Made by a program: the position numbers and the translations under genes
Assembly: GCA_041743935.1 (NCBI GenBank)
Contig: JBGTLU010000021.1
Coordinates: forward strand, 1-64,000
DNA from: JBGTLU01 sp041743935
Lineage (GTDB): Bacteria; Bacteroidota; Bacteroidia; Sphingobacteriales; Sphingobacteriaceae
Direction of reading: 5' to 3'
DNA: 64,000 nucleotides
The notes under the pieces: generated by a model
Told to the model about the DNA's origin: nothing
The model's input: only the letters and a program-made list of their open reading frames with translations
The model's database searches: none
Shown: piece after piece, positions 1-9,700 of the stretch
Position numbering within the stretch: position 1 is the stretch's first letter
How the letters are laid out: every line of letters starts with the position of its first letter

Positions 1-81
1 GATTCTAAATTATGTACCATTGGAGAAGGAACTTCCGAAATACAGAAATTGGTAATTTCTCGCGAAATTTTAAAAGACTAA
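1..81 (+). CDS. acyl-CoA dehydrogenase, C-terminal end (partial)
   Basis: The window opens inside this gene; only the last 26 codons and the TAA stop are present. They read in frame as a tail containing IGEGTSEIQKLVISR, the conserved C-terminal signature of FAD-dependent acyl-CoA dehydrogenases, which oxidise acyl-CoA to enoyl-CoA in beta-oxidation or amino acid breakdown. Substrate specificity cannot be judged from the tail. A promoter for rpsU lies 18 bases after the stop, so the two genes are probably transcribed separately. Confidence 0.85.
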   Translation, partial: DSKLCTIGEGTSEIQKLVISREILKD

Positions 82-98
82 GTTTTTTTAATTTTTGC

Positions 99-130
99 TT
101 GGATAATATATAATCAAACACTTATATTTG
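99..130 (+). promoter_or_regulatory. promoter of rpsU
   Basis: Bacteroidota-type sigma-A promoter: TTG at 99-101, 21-base spacer, TATATTTG at 123-130 (consensus TTG-N17-23-TAnnTTTG). It lies 18 bases before the rpsU ATG. Confidence 0.75.
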
Positions 131-148
131 CAGCCCTAAGTAAAAAGT

Positions 149-340
149 ATGATAGTTATAAATATAAAAGATAACGAGCCAATTGATAAGGCTTTAAAAC
201 GTTTCAAAAAGAAGTTTGAGAAAACAGGTGTTATGCGCGAGTTGCGTAGCCGTCAGGCATTCGAAAAACCATCTGTTCGTCGCAGAAACGTTATTAAGAA
301 AGCAATTTACCGTCAAGGTCTAAATCAAGAAACTGAATAG
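149..340 (+). CDS. rpsU: 30S ribosomal protein S21
   Basis: 63-residue basic protein of the small ribosomal subunit. The N-terminal part contains NEPIDKALKRFKKKFEKTGV, and an RSRQAFEKPSVRRR segment follows, both diagnostic of bS21. Length is normal for the Bacteroidota version. In this phylum bS21 has been linked to how the anti-Shine-Dalgarno end of 16S rRNA is held on the ribosome; that is family knowledge, not visible here. It has its own promoter upstream and a strong hairpin terminator 22 bases downstream, so it looks like a single-gene unit with possible readthrough into xerC. Confidence 0.96.
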   Translation: MIVINIKDNEPIDKALKRFKKKFEKTGVMRELRSRQAFEKPSVRRRNVIKKAIYRQGLNQETE

Positions 341-362
341 TTTCTTCCGTTTTATAGTATTA

Positions 363-401
363 TAGTCGTATATTCAAACCGGATATACGACTATTTTTTT
401 T
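363..401 (+). terminator. rho-independent terminator of rpsU
   Basis: Perfect 11-base-pair stem (363-373 with 383-393), 9-base loop, then eight T residues at 394-401. The T tract ends one base before the xerC ATG. Confidence 0.9.
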
Positions 402-402
402 G

Positions 403-1287
403 ATGTACATAGAGAACTTTTTCCGCTATTTAACCCATGAAAAACGCTACTCGGTAAATACCATTCTTTCCTATCGCAATGATTTAGAGCAGTTTTTAGC
501 CTTTTGTACTGCTTACGAAATACAATCCCCATCCGAAATCAATCATGCCATTGTCCGATCGTGGATAGTTGCTTTATTAGACGATGGTATACGACCGCGA
601 TCTATTCATCGAAAAATTTCTGCACTACGCACTTACTTTAAGTTTTTACGTAGAGAGTCTTATACCTCTGGCGTTGATCCATTAAGCAAAATCAAATTAC
701 CCAAAACAGAGAAACGTTTACCTGTGGTTTTGGATGAAAAGCAAATGAATTTTTTATTAGATGAAATTCCATTTGCAGATGATTTTGATGGGGTTAGAGA
801 TAAGTTGATGATAGAAACATTTTATGTAACCGGTATACGAAGAGCAGAGTTAATTGAACTGAAAGTAGCTGAAATAGATTTAGTAAATCATCAATTAAAA
901 GTGCTTGGCAAGAGAAATAAAGAAAGAATAATTCCATTTTTGCCATGCTTTGCTGATAGATTAAAAAATTACATTCATATAAGAGACAAAGAAAAAATTA
1001 GCAATAACACAGGTTGTTTTTTTGTGAAAAAAAACGGAGAAAAACTTTCCCCAAAATTTGTAAATGACAGAGTAAGTAAATACCTTTCAATTGTTTCTAC
1101 AATGGATAAAAAAAGTCCACATGTTTTGCGTCATACTTTTGCAACCCAGTTACTAAACAATGGTGCAGATTTAAACGCTATTAAAGAGCTATTAGGTCAT
1201 TCCAATTTAGCTGCAACTCAAGTATACACACACAATTCTGTAGAGCGATTAAAACAAATTTATAAACAAGCACATCCAAAAGCTTAA
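403..1287 (+). CDS. xerC: tyrosine recombinase XerC/XerD type
   Basis: 294-residue site-specific tyrosine recombinase, expected to resolve chromosome dimers at dif with a partner Xer protein at the septum. It has an N-terminal SAM-like core-binding domain (about residues 1-85) and a C-terminal catalytic domain. Catalytic residues are visible: Arg146 (GIRRAEL), Lys170 (LGKRNKER), His240-x-x-Arg243 (HVLRH), His266 (LLGHS) and nucleophile Tyr275 (QVYTHNS). An in-frame TTG one codon earlier is less likely than the ATG at 403. The start codon sits directly against the rpsU terminator, leaving no room for a ribosome binding site. The neighbourhood (rpsU before, raiA after) argues for a housekeeping Xer protein rather than a phage integrase. 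XerC versus XerD is not certain. Confidence 0.92.
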   Translation: MYIENFFRYLTHEKRYSVNTILSYRNDLEQFLAFCTAYEIQSPSEINHAIVRSWIVALLDDGIRPRSIHRKISALRTYFKFLRRESYTSGVDPLSKIKLPKTEKRLPVVLDEKQMNFLLDEIPFADDFDGVRDKLMIETFYVTGIRRAELIELKVAEIDLVNHQLKVLGKRNKERIIPFLPCFADRLKNYIHIRDKEKISNNTGCFFVKKNGEKLSPKFVNDRVSKYLSIVSTMDKKSPHVLRHTFATQLLNNGADLNAIKELLGHSNLAATQVYTHNSVERLKQIYKQAHPKA

Positions 1288-1302
1288 AACAAAGGAGGAA
1301 AA

Positions 1303-1647
1303 ATGAAAATTACCATTCAATCGATTCATTTTACAGCAGATAAAAAGCTGATTGATTTTATCCAACGAAAACTCGATAAGTTGGATTTGTTCTACGACCA
1401 TATTATTGATGGAAGTGTGTTTCTTAAATTAGATAAAGCAGAAGATACAGCCAATAAGATTGTCGAAATAAAATTAAATCTACCCGGTACTGCCATATTT
1501 GTGAAAGAACAACGTCAAACTTTTGAAGAGGCAACTGACATATCGATTGAATCTTTACAAAAGCAACTAAAACGATTTAAGGAGAAGCTTCGCACTCATA
1601 ATGCGAAAGCCAAAATGCCTGCAGAACTAGATGAGTTATCAGACTAA
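1303..1647 (+). CDS. raiA: ribosome hibernation-promoting factor, short HPF/RaiA (YfiA) family
   Basis: 114-residue protein that binds the decoding region of the 30S subunit and silences ribosomes in stationary phase. The sequence shows the beta-alpha-beta-beta-beta-alpha pattern of the S30AE domain, starting MKITIQSIHFTADKKLIDFI and with the second helix near residues 78-97. It lacks the long C-terminal dimerisation domain, so it is the short type. AAAGGAGGA at about 1290-1298 is an unusually good Shine-Dalgarno sequence for this phylum and confirms the ATG at 1303. The gene starts 15 bases after xerC and ends before a terminator at 1671, so xerC-raiA form a unit. Confidence 0.93.
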   Translation: MKITIQSIHFTADKKLIDFIQRKLDKLDLFYDHIIDGSVFLKLDKAEDTANKIVEIKLNLPGTAIFVKEQRQTFEEATDISIESLQKQLKRFKEKLRTHNAKAKMPAELDELSD

Positions 1648-1670
1648 AATACAGCCAATAACATAGTATT

Positions 1671-1698
1671 AGGGTGCTAATGATTAGCGCCCTTTTTT
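1671..1698 (+). terminator. terminator after raiA
   Basis: 10-base-pair stem (1671-1680 with 1684-1693, one G-T pair), 3-base loop, then a T run to 1698. It separates xerC-raiA from the tRNA operon. Confidence 0.88.
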
Positions 1699-1724
1699 AT
1701 TCCATAAAAAAATCCAAATAAATT

Positions 1725-1753
1725 TTGTTCAGGATTATAAATTCGTACATTTG
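1725..1753 (+). promoter_or_regulatory. promoter of the tRNA-tuf operon
   Basis: TTG at 1725-1727, 18-base spacer, TACATTTG at 1746-1753; a full match to the Bacteroidota consensus. It lies 60 bases before the first tRNA. Confidence 0.8.
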
Positions 1754-1813
1754 CAGTCCATTTGAAAAAGGGTTAAATGAGTATGCCCTATCAAATGCAG
1801 TTCTTTGATTTGC

Positions 1814-1886
<73 letters not shown>

Positions 1887-1923
1887 CAGTAAAATTAGTA
1901 CTTCTAATTAGAAATAATAGTTA

Positions 1924-2005
1924 GGGGAGATTCCAGAGCGGTCAAATGGAACAGACTGTAAATCTGTCGTCTTCGACTTCGCAGGTTCGAATCCTGCTCT
2001 CCCCA
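1924..2005 (+). tRNA. tRNA-Tyr (anticodon GUA)
   Basis: Acceptor stem 1924-1930 pairs with 1998-2004; anticodon stem 1951-1955 with 1963-1967, loop CTGTAAA giving GTA. The long variable arm (CGTCTTCGACTTCG region) fits the class II tRNA-Tyr. CCA is not encoded. Confidence 0.95.
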
Positions 2006-2050
2006 CAACTAATTAGTCTAATAGTAAACTAATACAAATTACTGGTAAAT

Positions 2051-2123
2051 GCGGGAGTAGCTCAGTTGGTAGAGCGACAGCCTTCCAAGCTGTAGGTCGC
2101 GGGTTCGAGCCTCGTCTCCCGCT
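2051..2123 (+). tRNA. tRNA-Gly (anticodon UCC)
   Basis: Acceptor stem 2051-2057 pairs with 2116-2122. The anticodon loop reads CTTCCAA, giving TCC. The T stem contains two G-T pairs but otherwise folds normally. Confidence 0.95.
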
Positions 2124-2170
2124 CTTTCGTTTTAAGTAGATAGTAGCCTCTTTGCTTACAACAAAAGTAA

Positions 2171-2245
<75 letters not shown>

Positions 2246-2344
2246 AAATAAGTTGGAAAAGATGAAGTAAAAAATCATCAAAATAAAGAATAAATTAAGA
2301 TTAAAAAATAAATAAAACATAATCATCAATAATCAAACAACAAC

Positions 2345-3532
<1,188 letters not shown>

Positions 3533-3552
3533 TTAACCAATATTAGAAAACT

Positions 3553-3587
3553 ACAGAAGTATCCCTTAATTGGGGTGCTTCTGTTTT
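3553..3587 (+). terminator. hairpin after tuf, partial terminator
   Basis: Stem ACAGAAG (3553-3559) pairs with CTTCTGT (3578-3584), extended by an inner CCC/GGG pairing and followed by four T residues. No promoter is evident between here and tRNA-Trp or secE, so it may be leaky. Confidence 0.65.
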
Positions 3588-3597
3588 GTACTAATAT

Positions 3598-3668
3598 ACG
3601 GGTGTAGTTCAAGGGTAGAATAGCGGTCTCCAAAACCGTTGATGGGAGTTCGAATCTCTCCACCCGTG
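3598..3668 (+). tRNA. tRNA-Trp (anticodon CCA)
   Basis: Acceptor stem 3598-3604 pairs with 3661-3667, discriminator G. Anticodon stem GCGGT/ACCGT with loop CTCCAAA gives CCA. The tRNA lies 18 bases upstream of the secE ATG, so processing by RNase P/Z would generate the 5' end of the secE-nusG mRNA. Confidence 0.95.
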
Positions 3669-3686
3669 CATAAAAAGTAAAAGTAT

Positions 3687-3881
3687 ATGAATAAGATTAT
3701 AGGATATATCAGAGAATCTCGTAATGAATTACTTAACAAAGTATCTTGGCCAACATGGAGCGAGCTTCAGGAAAGCGGAATAATTGTAGTAATTGCTACT
3801 ATTATATTTTCAATCGTAATTATGCTTATGGACGAGTTTTTTGGTAATATATTAAAAGCATTCTATAATTTATTCCAATAA
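3687..3881 (+). CDS. secE: protein translocase subunit SecE
   Basis: 64-residue single-span inner membrane protein, the clamp subunit of the SecYEG channel. An amphipathic N-terminal helix with the family motif NKVSWPTWSEL (residues about 17-27) is followed by one transmembrane segment (about 31-49). The length is typical of the minimal bacterial SecE. It lies between tRNA-Trp and nusG, 9 bases before nusG, the near-universal bacterial order. Confidence 0.95.
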   Translation: MNKIIGYIRESRNELLNKVSWPTWSELQESGIIVVIATIIFSIVIMLMDEFFGNILKAFYNLFQ

Positions 3882-3890
3882 TTAAGAAGG

Positions 3891-4433
3891 ATGAGTGAGC
3901 AATTAAATTGGTACGTTGTAAGGGCTATTAGTGGTAAAGAGAAAAAAGTAAAGCAATACATCGAATCAGAAATAAACCGGTTGGGTATTCAACACCTAGT
4001 ACCTCAAGTGTTAATCCCGATGGAAAAAATATTTCAGATTAGGGATGGAAAGAAGATTGCCAAAGAACGCAACTATTTTCCTGGGTATGTTTTAATAGAA
4101 GCTCAAATTGATGGTGAATTAGAACACATCATTAAAAATGTAAATAGTGTAATAGGATTTTTAGGAGATAATAGAGGAAAACCAATCCCATTGCGTCCGT
4201 CAGAGGTGAATCGCATACTAGGTAAAGTTGATGAATTAGCAGATCAAGGCGAAGCAATGAATGTTAATTACTACGTAGGAGAGCCAGTAAAAGTAATGGA
4301 TGGTCCATTCAACGGATTTAATGGTACAATTGAAGAAGTAAATGAAGAAACAAAAAAATTAAAAGTAATGGTGAAAATCTTTGGACGGATTACACCACTC
4401 GAACTCAACTATATGCAAGTTGAACGAGCATAA
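3891..4433 (+). CDS. nusG: transcription termination/antitermination factor NusG
   Basis: 180-residue RNA polymerase-associated factor. The N-terminal NGN domain begins LNWYVVRAISGKEKKV, contains the FPGYVLIE segment, and is followed by a linker and a C-terminal KOW domain (GEPVKVMDGPFNGFNGTIEEV region, about residues 124-144). NusG binds the beta' clamp helices and couples transcription with ribosomes or Rho. It is co-transcribed with secE; an 87-base spacer carrying a 15-base tandem duplication separates it from rplK. Confidence 0.96.
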   Translation: MSEQLNWYVVRAISGKEKKVKQYIESEINRLGIQHLVPQVLIPMEKIFQIRDGKKIAKERNYFPGYVLIEAQIDGELEHIIKNVNSVIGFLGDNRGKPIPLRPSEVNRILGKVDELADQGEAMNVNYYVGEPVKVMDGPFNGFNGTIEEVNEETKKLKVMVKIFGRITPLELNYMQVERA

Positions 4434-4474
4434 AAAAGCTTAGCTGTCATCAATATATATTGAAGTGTTACAAT

Positions 4475-4504
4475 TGCTTCCACAATAAATGCTTCCACAA
4501 GAAA
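4475..4504 (+). repeat. 15-base tandem duplication in the rplK leader
   Basis: 4475-4489 and 4490-4504 are identical in 14 of 15 positions, both beginning TGCTTCCACAA. The pair ends 16 bases before the rplK ATG. Confidence 0.85.
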
Positions 4505-4520
4505 AATAAAAATTAAACAA

Positions 4521-4967
4521 ATGGCTAAACAAGTAAGTGCACTAATTAAATTACAAATAAAAGGAGGTGCTGCCAATCCTTCCCCACCGGTAGGTCCGGC
4601 ATTGGGTGCTAAAGGAGTAAATATCATGGAGTTTTGCAAGCAATTTAATGCTCGTACCCAAGATAAGCCAGGCAAAGTACTTCCGGTTGTAATTAACGTA
4701 TATGCCGATAAGTCATTCGATTTTATCATTAAAACTCCACCAGTTGCAATTCAGTTAAAAGAAGCAACTAATTTAAAAAGTGGATCTGCAGAACCTAATC
4801 GTAAAAAAGTAGCAAGTGTTACTTGGGATCAGGTAAAAACAATTGCAGAAGATAAAATGACGGATTTAAACGCATTTACAGTAGAATCGGCAATGAGAAT
4901 GGTTGCCGGCACAGCACGCAGTATGGGAATCACCGTTAATGGTGATGCACCCTGGACTAACAACTAA
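4521..4967 (+). CDS. rplK: 50S ribosomal protein L11
   Basis: 148-residue L11 protein that binds the GTPase-associated region of 23S rRNA. The proline-rich N-terminal part (NPSPPVGPALGAKGVNIMEF, about residues 19-38) and the C-terminal rRNA-binding helix region with GTARSMGI near residue 130 are conserved. Length is normal. It starts the rplK-rplA-rplJ-rplL-rpoB-rpoC run; rplA follows after 17 bases. Confidence 0.97.
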   Translation: MAKQVSALIKLQIKGGAANPSPPVGPALGAKGVNIMEFCKQFNARTQDKPGKVLPVVINVYADKSFDFIIKTPPVAIQLKEATNLKSGSAEPNRKKVASVTWDQVKTIAEDKMTDLNAFTVESAMRMVAGTARSMGITVNGDAPWTNN

Positions 4968-4984
4968 ATTAAATTGTATAGAAC

Positions 4985-5683
4985 GTGGCACGATTAACAA
5001 AAAACCAAAAGAAGGTACAATCTAAGTTAGAGTCAGGCAAAGCTTATTCATTACAAGAAGCTGCAAGCTTAGTAAAAGAAATTTCCTTTACTAAATTCGA
5101 CGGTTCCGTTGATTTAGACATACGATTAGGGGTTGACCCACGTAAAGCAAATCAAATGGTTAGAGGTATAGCTGTATTACCACATGGTACCGGTAAAACG
5201 GTACGTGTATTAGTTCTTTGTACTCCCGATAAGGAGCAAGAAGCTAAAGATGCAGGGGCTGATTTTGTTGGATTGGATGAATTCATCCAAAAAATTGAAG
5301 GCGGTTGGACAGATATCGACATCATCATTACCACTCCTAGCTGTATGGCTAAGGTAGGTAAATTGGGTCGTGTTTTAGGTCCTCGTAATTTAATGCCAAA
5401 TCCAAAATCAGGAACAGTAACTACCGAAGTTGGCAAAGCAGTTTCCGATGTAAAAGCCGGAAAAATTGACTTTAAAGTAGATAAAACCGGAATTGTGCAT
5501 GCTTCAATAGGTAAAGTATCCTTTGATTCAGAGAAGATTTATGAGAATGCATTAGAATTATTGCAAACTATTTCTCGTTTAAAACCTTCTTCTGCTAAAG
5601 GTACTTACTTTAAAAGTATTCACTTATCGAGCACCATGAGTGCCGGTATTCCAATTGAATCTAAATCTATTGCGGGTATCTGA
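4985..5683 (+). CDS. rplA: 50S ribosomal protein L1
   Basis: 232-residue L1-stalk protein that binds 23S rRNA; in other bacteria it also represses its own rplK-rplA mRNA. Conserved features include the FDGSVDLDIRLGVDPRKANQ segment, VRVLVLC and GKLGRVLGPRNLMPNPKSGT (about residues 120-139). The start is GTG at 4985; no in-frame ATG lies close enough to preserve the conserved RLTKNQKK start. It ends 2 bases before rplJ. Confidence 0.97.
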   Translation: MARLTKNQKKVQSKLESGKAYSLQEAASLVKEISFTKFDGSVDLDIRLGVDPRKANQMVRGIAVLPHGTGKTVRVLVLCTPDKEQEAKDAGADFVGLDEFIQKIEGGWTDIDIIITTPSCMAKVGKLGRVLGPRNLMPNPKSGTVTTEVGKAVSDVKAGKIDFKVDKTGIVHASIGKVSFDSEKIYENALELLQTISRLKPSSAKGTYFKSIHLSSTMSAGIPIESKSIAGI

Positions 5684-5685
5684 TT

Positions 5686-6207
5686 ATGAAAAAAGAAGAA
5701 AAACACGCGATTGTTGCTGGTCTGAAAGACAATATGAAGTTATATAATACATTTTATATAACCGATACATCTAGTCTAACAGTAGCACAAATCAACGTAA
5801 TCCGCAGGAAATGTTTCGAAAAAGGCATCAAATTCCAAGTAGCAAAAAATACTCTTATTCGTAAGGCATTAGAAGCTACAGGGGTTGATTATTCAGGCCT
5901 ATTTGATACATTAAAGGGTACATCAGCAATCATGTTTGCAACCATTGGTAATGCTCCGGCAAAACTAATTAAGGAGTTGCGCAAAGGTAATGATAAACCT
6001 GTCCTGAAAGGCGCATCTGTTGATACAGCAATATTCGTAGGAGATGGTCAGCTAGATATGCTAACCACATTAAAAACTAAAGAAGAACTTGTCGGCGATA
6101 TTATTGGCTTATTACAATCACCAGCTAAAAATGTGATTTCTGCCCTTAAATCTAGTGGCGGTAAACTTGCCGGTATAGTGAAAACTTTATCAGAAAAAGG
6201 TGAATAG
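5686..6207 (+). CDS. rplJ: 50S ribosomal protein L10
   Basis: 173-residue stalk base protein. The N-terminal rRNA-binding domain starts MKKEEKHAIVAGLKDNMK and contains FQVAKNTLIRKAL; the C-terminal helix that docks L7/L12 dimers is about residues 135-173. It follows rplA after 2 bases and is 59 bases before rplL, consistent with co-expression at a fixed ratio to L7/L12. Confidence 0.96.
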   Translation: MKKEEKHAIVAGLKDNMKLYNTFYITDTSSLTVAQINVIRRKCFEKGIKFQVAKNTLIRKALEATGVDYSGLFDTLKGTSAIMFATIGNAPAKLIKELRKGNDKPVLKGASVDTAIFVGDGQLDMLTTLKTKEELVGDIIGLLQSPAKNVISALKSSGGKLAGIVKTLSEKGE

Positions 6208-6266
6208 AACAACCTAAATCGTTCTAATATTAAACAAAGTATTTAACTTTTAATCAAACACATAAA

Positions 6267-6644
6267 ATGGCAGATTTAAAATCATTTGCTGAGCAGTTAG
6301 TTAACTTAACAGTAAAAGAAGTAAATGAGCTTGCTCAAATTTTAAAGGACGAATATGGCATCGAGCCTGCAGCAGCAGCTGTAGCAGTTGCTGGTCCGGC
6401 AGCAGCAGCAGATGCTCCTGTAGTAGAAGAAAAAACAAAGTTCGACGTAGTTTTAACAGAAGCTGGTGGTCAGAAATTGGCAGTTGTTAAATTAGTAAAA
6501 GACTTAACTGGTCTTGGTCTAAAAGAAGCAAAAGACTTAGTGGATTCAGCTCCTAAACCTTTAAAAGAAGGCATTGCTAAAGACGAAGCAGAAGCTCTTA
6601 AAAAACAATTAGAAGAAGCTGGTGCTAAAGTTGAGATTAAGTAA
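6267..6644 (+). CDS. rplL: 50S ribosomal protein L7/L12
   Basis: 125-residue stalk protein that recruits translation factors. It shows the N-terminal dimerisation helices (residues 1-32), an Ala-rich hinge (about 35-55) and a C-terminal domain with EKTKFDVVL and KDLTGLGLKEAKDLVDSAPK. Length is normal. It is followed by a hairpin at 6674 and 150 bases later by rpoB, as in the classic attenuated rplL-rpoB junction. Confidence 0.97.
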   Translation: MADLKSFAEQLVNLTVKEVNELAQILKDEYGIEPAAAAVAVAGPAAAADAPVVEEKTKFDVVLTEAGGQKLAVVKLVKDLTGLGLKEAKDLVDSAPKPLKEGIAKDEAEALKKQLEEAGAKVEIK

Positions 6645-6673
6645 TCTTAACTCAGTATCATTACTATAGGATT

Positions 6674-6699
6674 AGACTCTCCCAAAAATGGGAGGGTCT
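6674..6699 (+). promoter_or_regulatory. hairpin between rplL and rpoB, possible attenuator or RNase site
   Basis: Ten-base-pair stem (6674-6683 with 6690-6699, one G-T pair) and a 6-base loop. There is no immediate T tract (TATCCCTATTTTT follows), so it looks more like an attenuator or processing site than a full terminator. It would lower rpoBC relative to rplJL. Confidence 0.6.
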
Positions 6700-6794
6700 A
6701 TCCCTATTTTTATCATTACCCTATTTTAGGGCACCACTAATCGGTAAAACAACAATTAATCGTATTAGTTAACATACCAAAAAAACAAAAAGCC

Positions 6795-9700
6795 TTGGCT
6801 ACTACAACTAATTCAACTCAACGTGTCAATTTTGCTCGTAGCAAACAATTGATAGACTATCCAGACTTTCTTGATGTACAATTACAGTCATTCAGAGAAT
6901 TTTTTCAACTTGAAACCACTCCTGATAACCGACATAAAGAAGGTTTATATAAAGTATTTGCAGAAAATTATCCAATAACCGATTCAAGAAATATTTTTGT
7001 TTTAGAGTTTTTGGATTATTTCGTAGATCCTCCAAGATACGATATACAAGAATGTATAGCTCGTGGACTAACTTATAGCGTGCCTTTAAAGGCAAAACTT
7101 CGCTTATCCTGTAACGACGAAGAACATGAGGATTTCGAAACCATAGTTCAAGATGTTTATTTAGGAACCATCCCGTACATGACTCCAAAAGGTACTTTTG
7201 TTATTAATGGAGCCGAACGTGTGGTTGTTTCGCAATTACACCGCTCACCAGGTGTGTTTTTTGGTGTAAGTCGTCATACAAACGGTACAAAACTATACTC
7301 TGCACGTGTTATTCCATTTAAAGGATCATGGATAGAGTTTGCTACCGACGTAAACAACGTCATGTATGCTTACATCGACCGTAAAAAGAAATTTCCGGTA
7401 ACTACATTGCTTCGTGCAATTGGTTACGACTCAGATAAAGATATTCTTGAGTTATTTGATTTAGCTGACGAAGTTAAAGTAAGCAAATCTGGCTTAAAGA
7501 AAATGATTGGCCGTAAATTGGCTGCAAGAGTTTTAAGAAAATGGGTAGAAGATTTTGTAGATGAAGATACCGGCGAAGTAGTTTCTATCAATAGAAATGA
7601 AATTATCTTAGAACGAGAAACCGTTTTAGAAGACGAACACATAGACTTAATAATTGATGCTGATGTAAAAACCATCATCCTAACTAAAGATGATGCAAGT
7701 ACTGCAGATTATGCAATTATTTACAACACCCTACAAAAAGATACTTCTAACTCAGAAAAAGAGGCAGTAGAGCACATCTATCGTCAATTACGTAATGCCG
7801 AACCACCTGATGAAGAAACAGCACGTGGAATCATTGATCGTTTATTCTTCTCGGATAAGCGCTATGATTTAGGTGATGTAGGTAGATATAGAATCAATCG
7901 TAAATTAAAATTAGATACACCAGAAGAAGTAAAAGTTTTAACCAAGCAAGATATCATTGCTATTGTTAAATACTTGATAAAATTAATAAACTCAAAAGCT
8001 GAGGTAGATGATATTGATCACTTAAGTAATCGTCGTGTACGAACCGTTGGTGAACAATTATACGCCCAATTTGGAGTTGGTTTAGCCCGTATGGCACGTA
8101 CCATCCGCGAACGGATGAACATTCGGGATAACGAAGTGTTCACACCAACAGATTTGATTAATGCACGTACTCTTTCTTCCGTAATTAATTCATTTTTCGG
8201 TACCAACCAATTATCTCAGTTCATGGATCAAACCAATCCATTAGCAGAGATCACACATAAGCGCCGTTTATCAGCTTTAGGGCCAGGTGGTTTATCTCGT
8301 GAGCGTGCTGGTTTTGAGGTACGTGACGTACATTATACTCACTACGGTCGCTTATGTACAATTGAAACACCTGAAGGTCCGAACATTGGATTAATCTCCT
8401 CGCTTTGTGTTCATGCAAAAATAAACAACTTGGGTTTTATAGAAACTCCTTATAAAAAAGTAGTAGAAGGTAGAGTAGTTGTAGAAGAACCAGTTGTATT
8501 TCTATCTGCAGAAGATGAGGATGGAAAAACAATTGCTCAGGCAAATGCATCATATAATGACAAAGGAGTATTTGGTACACCTAGAGTTAAAAGTAGATTT
8601 GAGGGAGATTTTCCGAGTGTAGAGCCTACTTTAATCGATTATATAGATATTGCTCCTAATCAAATCACTTCTATTGCAGCTTCCATGATTCCATTCTTAG
8701 AACATGATGATGCTAACCGTGCTTTGATGGGTTCAAACATGCAACGACAAGCTGTACCATTATTACGTCCGGAGGCACCAATTGTAGGTACCGGCTTAGA
8801 GGGTAGAGTAGCACGAGATTCTAGAGCATTAATTAATGCAGAAGGAAACGGAGTGGTAGAATATGTAGATGCAGAAAAAATTACTATCCGATACGAACGC
8901 AATGATGACGATCGCTTAGTTTCTTTTGAAGGCGATACCAAAAGCTACAGCTTAATTAAATTCAAGAAAACAAATCAGAATACGTGTATCAACTTAAAAC
9001 CAATAGTTCGCACTGGCGATAAAGTTACCAGAGGTCAAGTATTGTGTGAAGGTTATGCTACGCAAAACGGAGAATTAGCTTTAGGTAGAAATCTAAAAGT
9101 TGCATTCATGCCTTGGCAAGGATATAACTTTGAGGATGCGATTGTTATTTCTGAACGCGTTGTTCGAGATGATATTTTTACTTCTTTGCATATTGAAGAA
9201 TATGAATTAGAAGTTAGAGATACCAAACGAGGCGAAGAAGAATTAACTTCTGATATTCCGAATGTTAGCGAAGAAGCAACCAAAGATTTAGATGAAAACG
9301 GAGTAATTCGCATTGGTGCCGAAGTAAAAGAAGGCGATATTTTAATTGGTAAGATTACACCAAAGGGTGAATCAGATCCATCGCCAGAAGAAAAATTACT
9401 AAGAGCAATTTTTGGAGATAAAGCAGGAGATGTGAAAGATGCATCCTTAAAAGCTTCACCTTCATTAAATGGGGTTGTTATTGACACCAAGCTATTTTCA
9501 AGAGCTAAAAAGCTAACTCGTAGTGAAGAGAAAATTGAGTTAGAAAGATTAGATGCTAAGTTTGAAATAGTAACAGCTAAGTTAAAAGAGCTTTTAGTAG
9601 AGAAAATGTTCACATTAGTAAATGGTAAAACATCTCAAGGGGTATACAATAGCTACAAAGAGTTATTGATTGCCAAAGGGGTTAAGTTTACTCAAAAGAT

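Noticed and set aside
403..1287. Tyrosine recombinase near a tRNA cluster as a possible integrated element
   Set aside because: It is a Xer-type housekeeping protein between rpsU and raiA; no duplicated tRNA 3' end, phage or plasmid gene was seen.
9053..9613. 186-codon open frame antisense to rpoB
   Set aside because: Low-complexity Ser/Phe-rich shadow of rpoB with no start signal or family resemblance.
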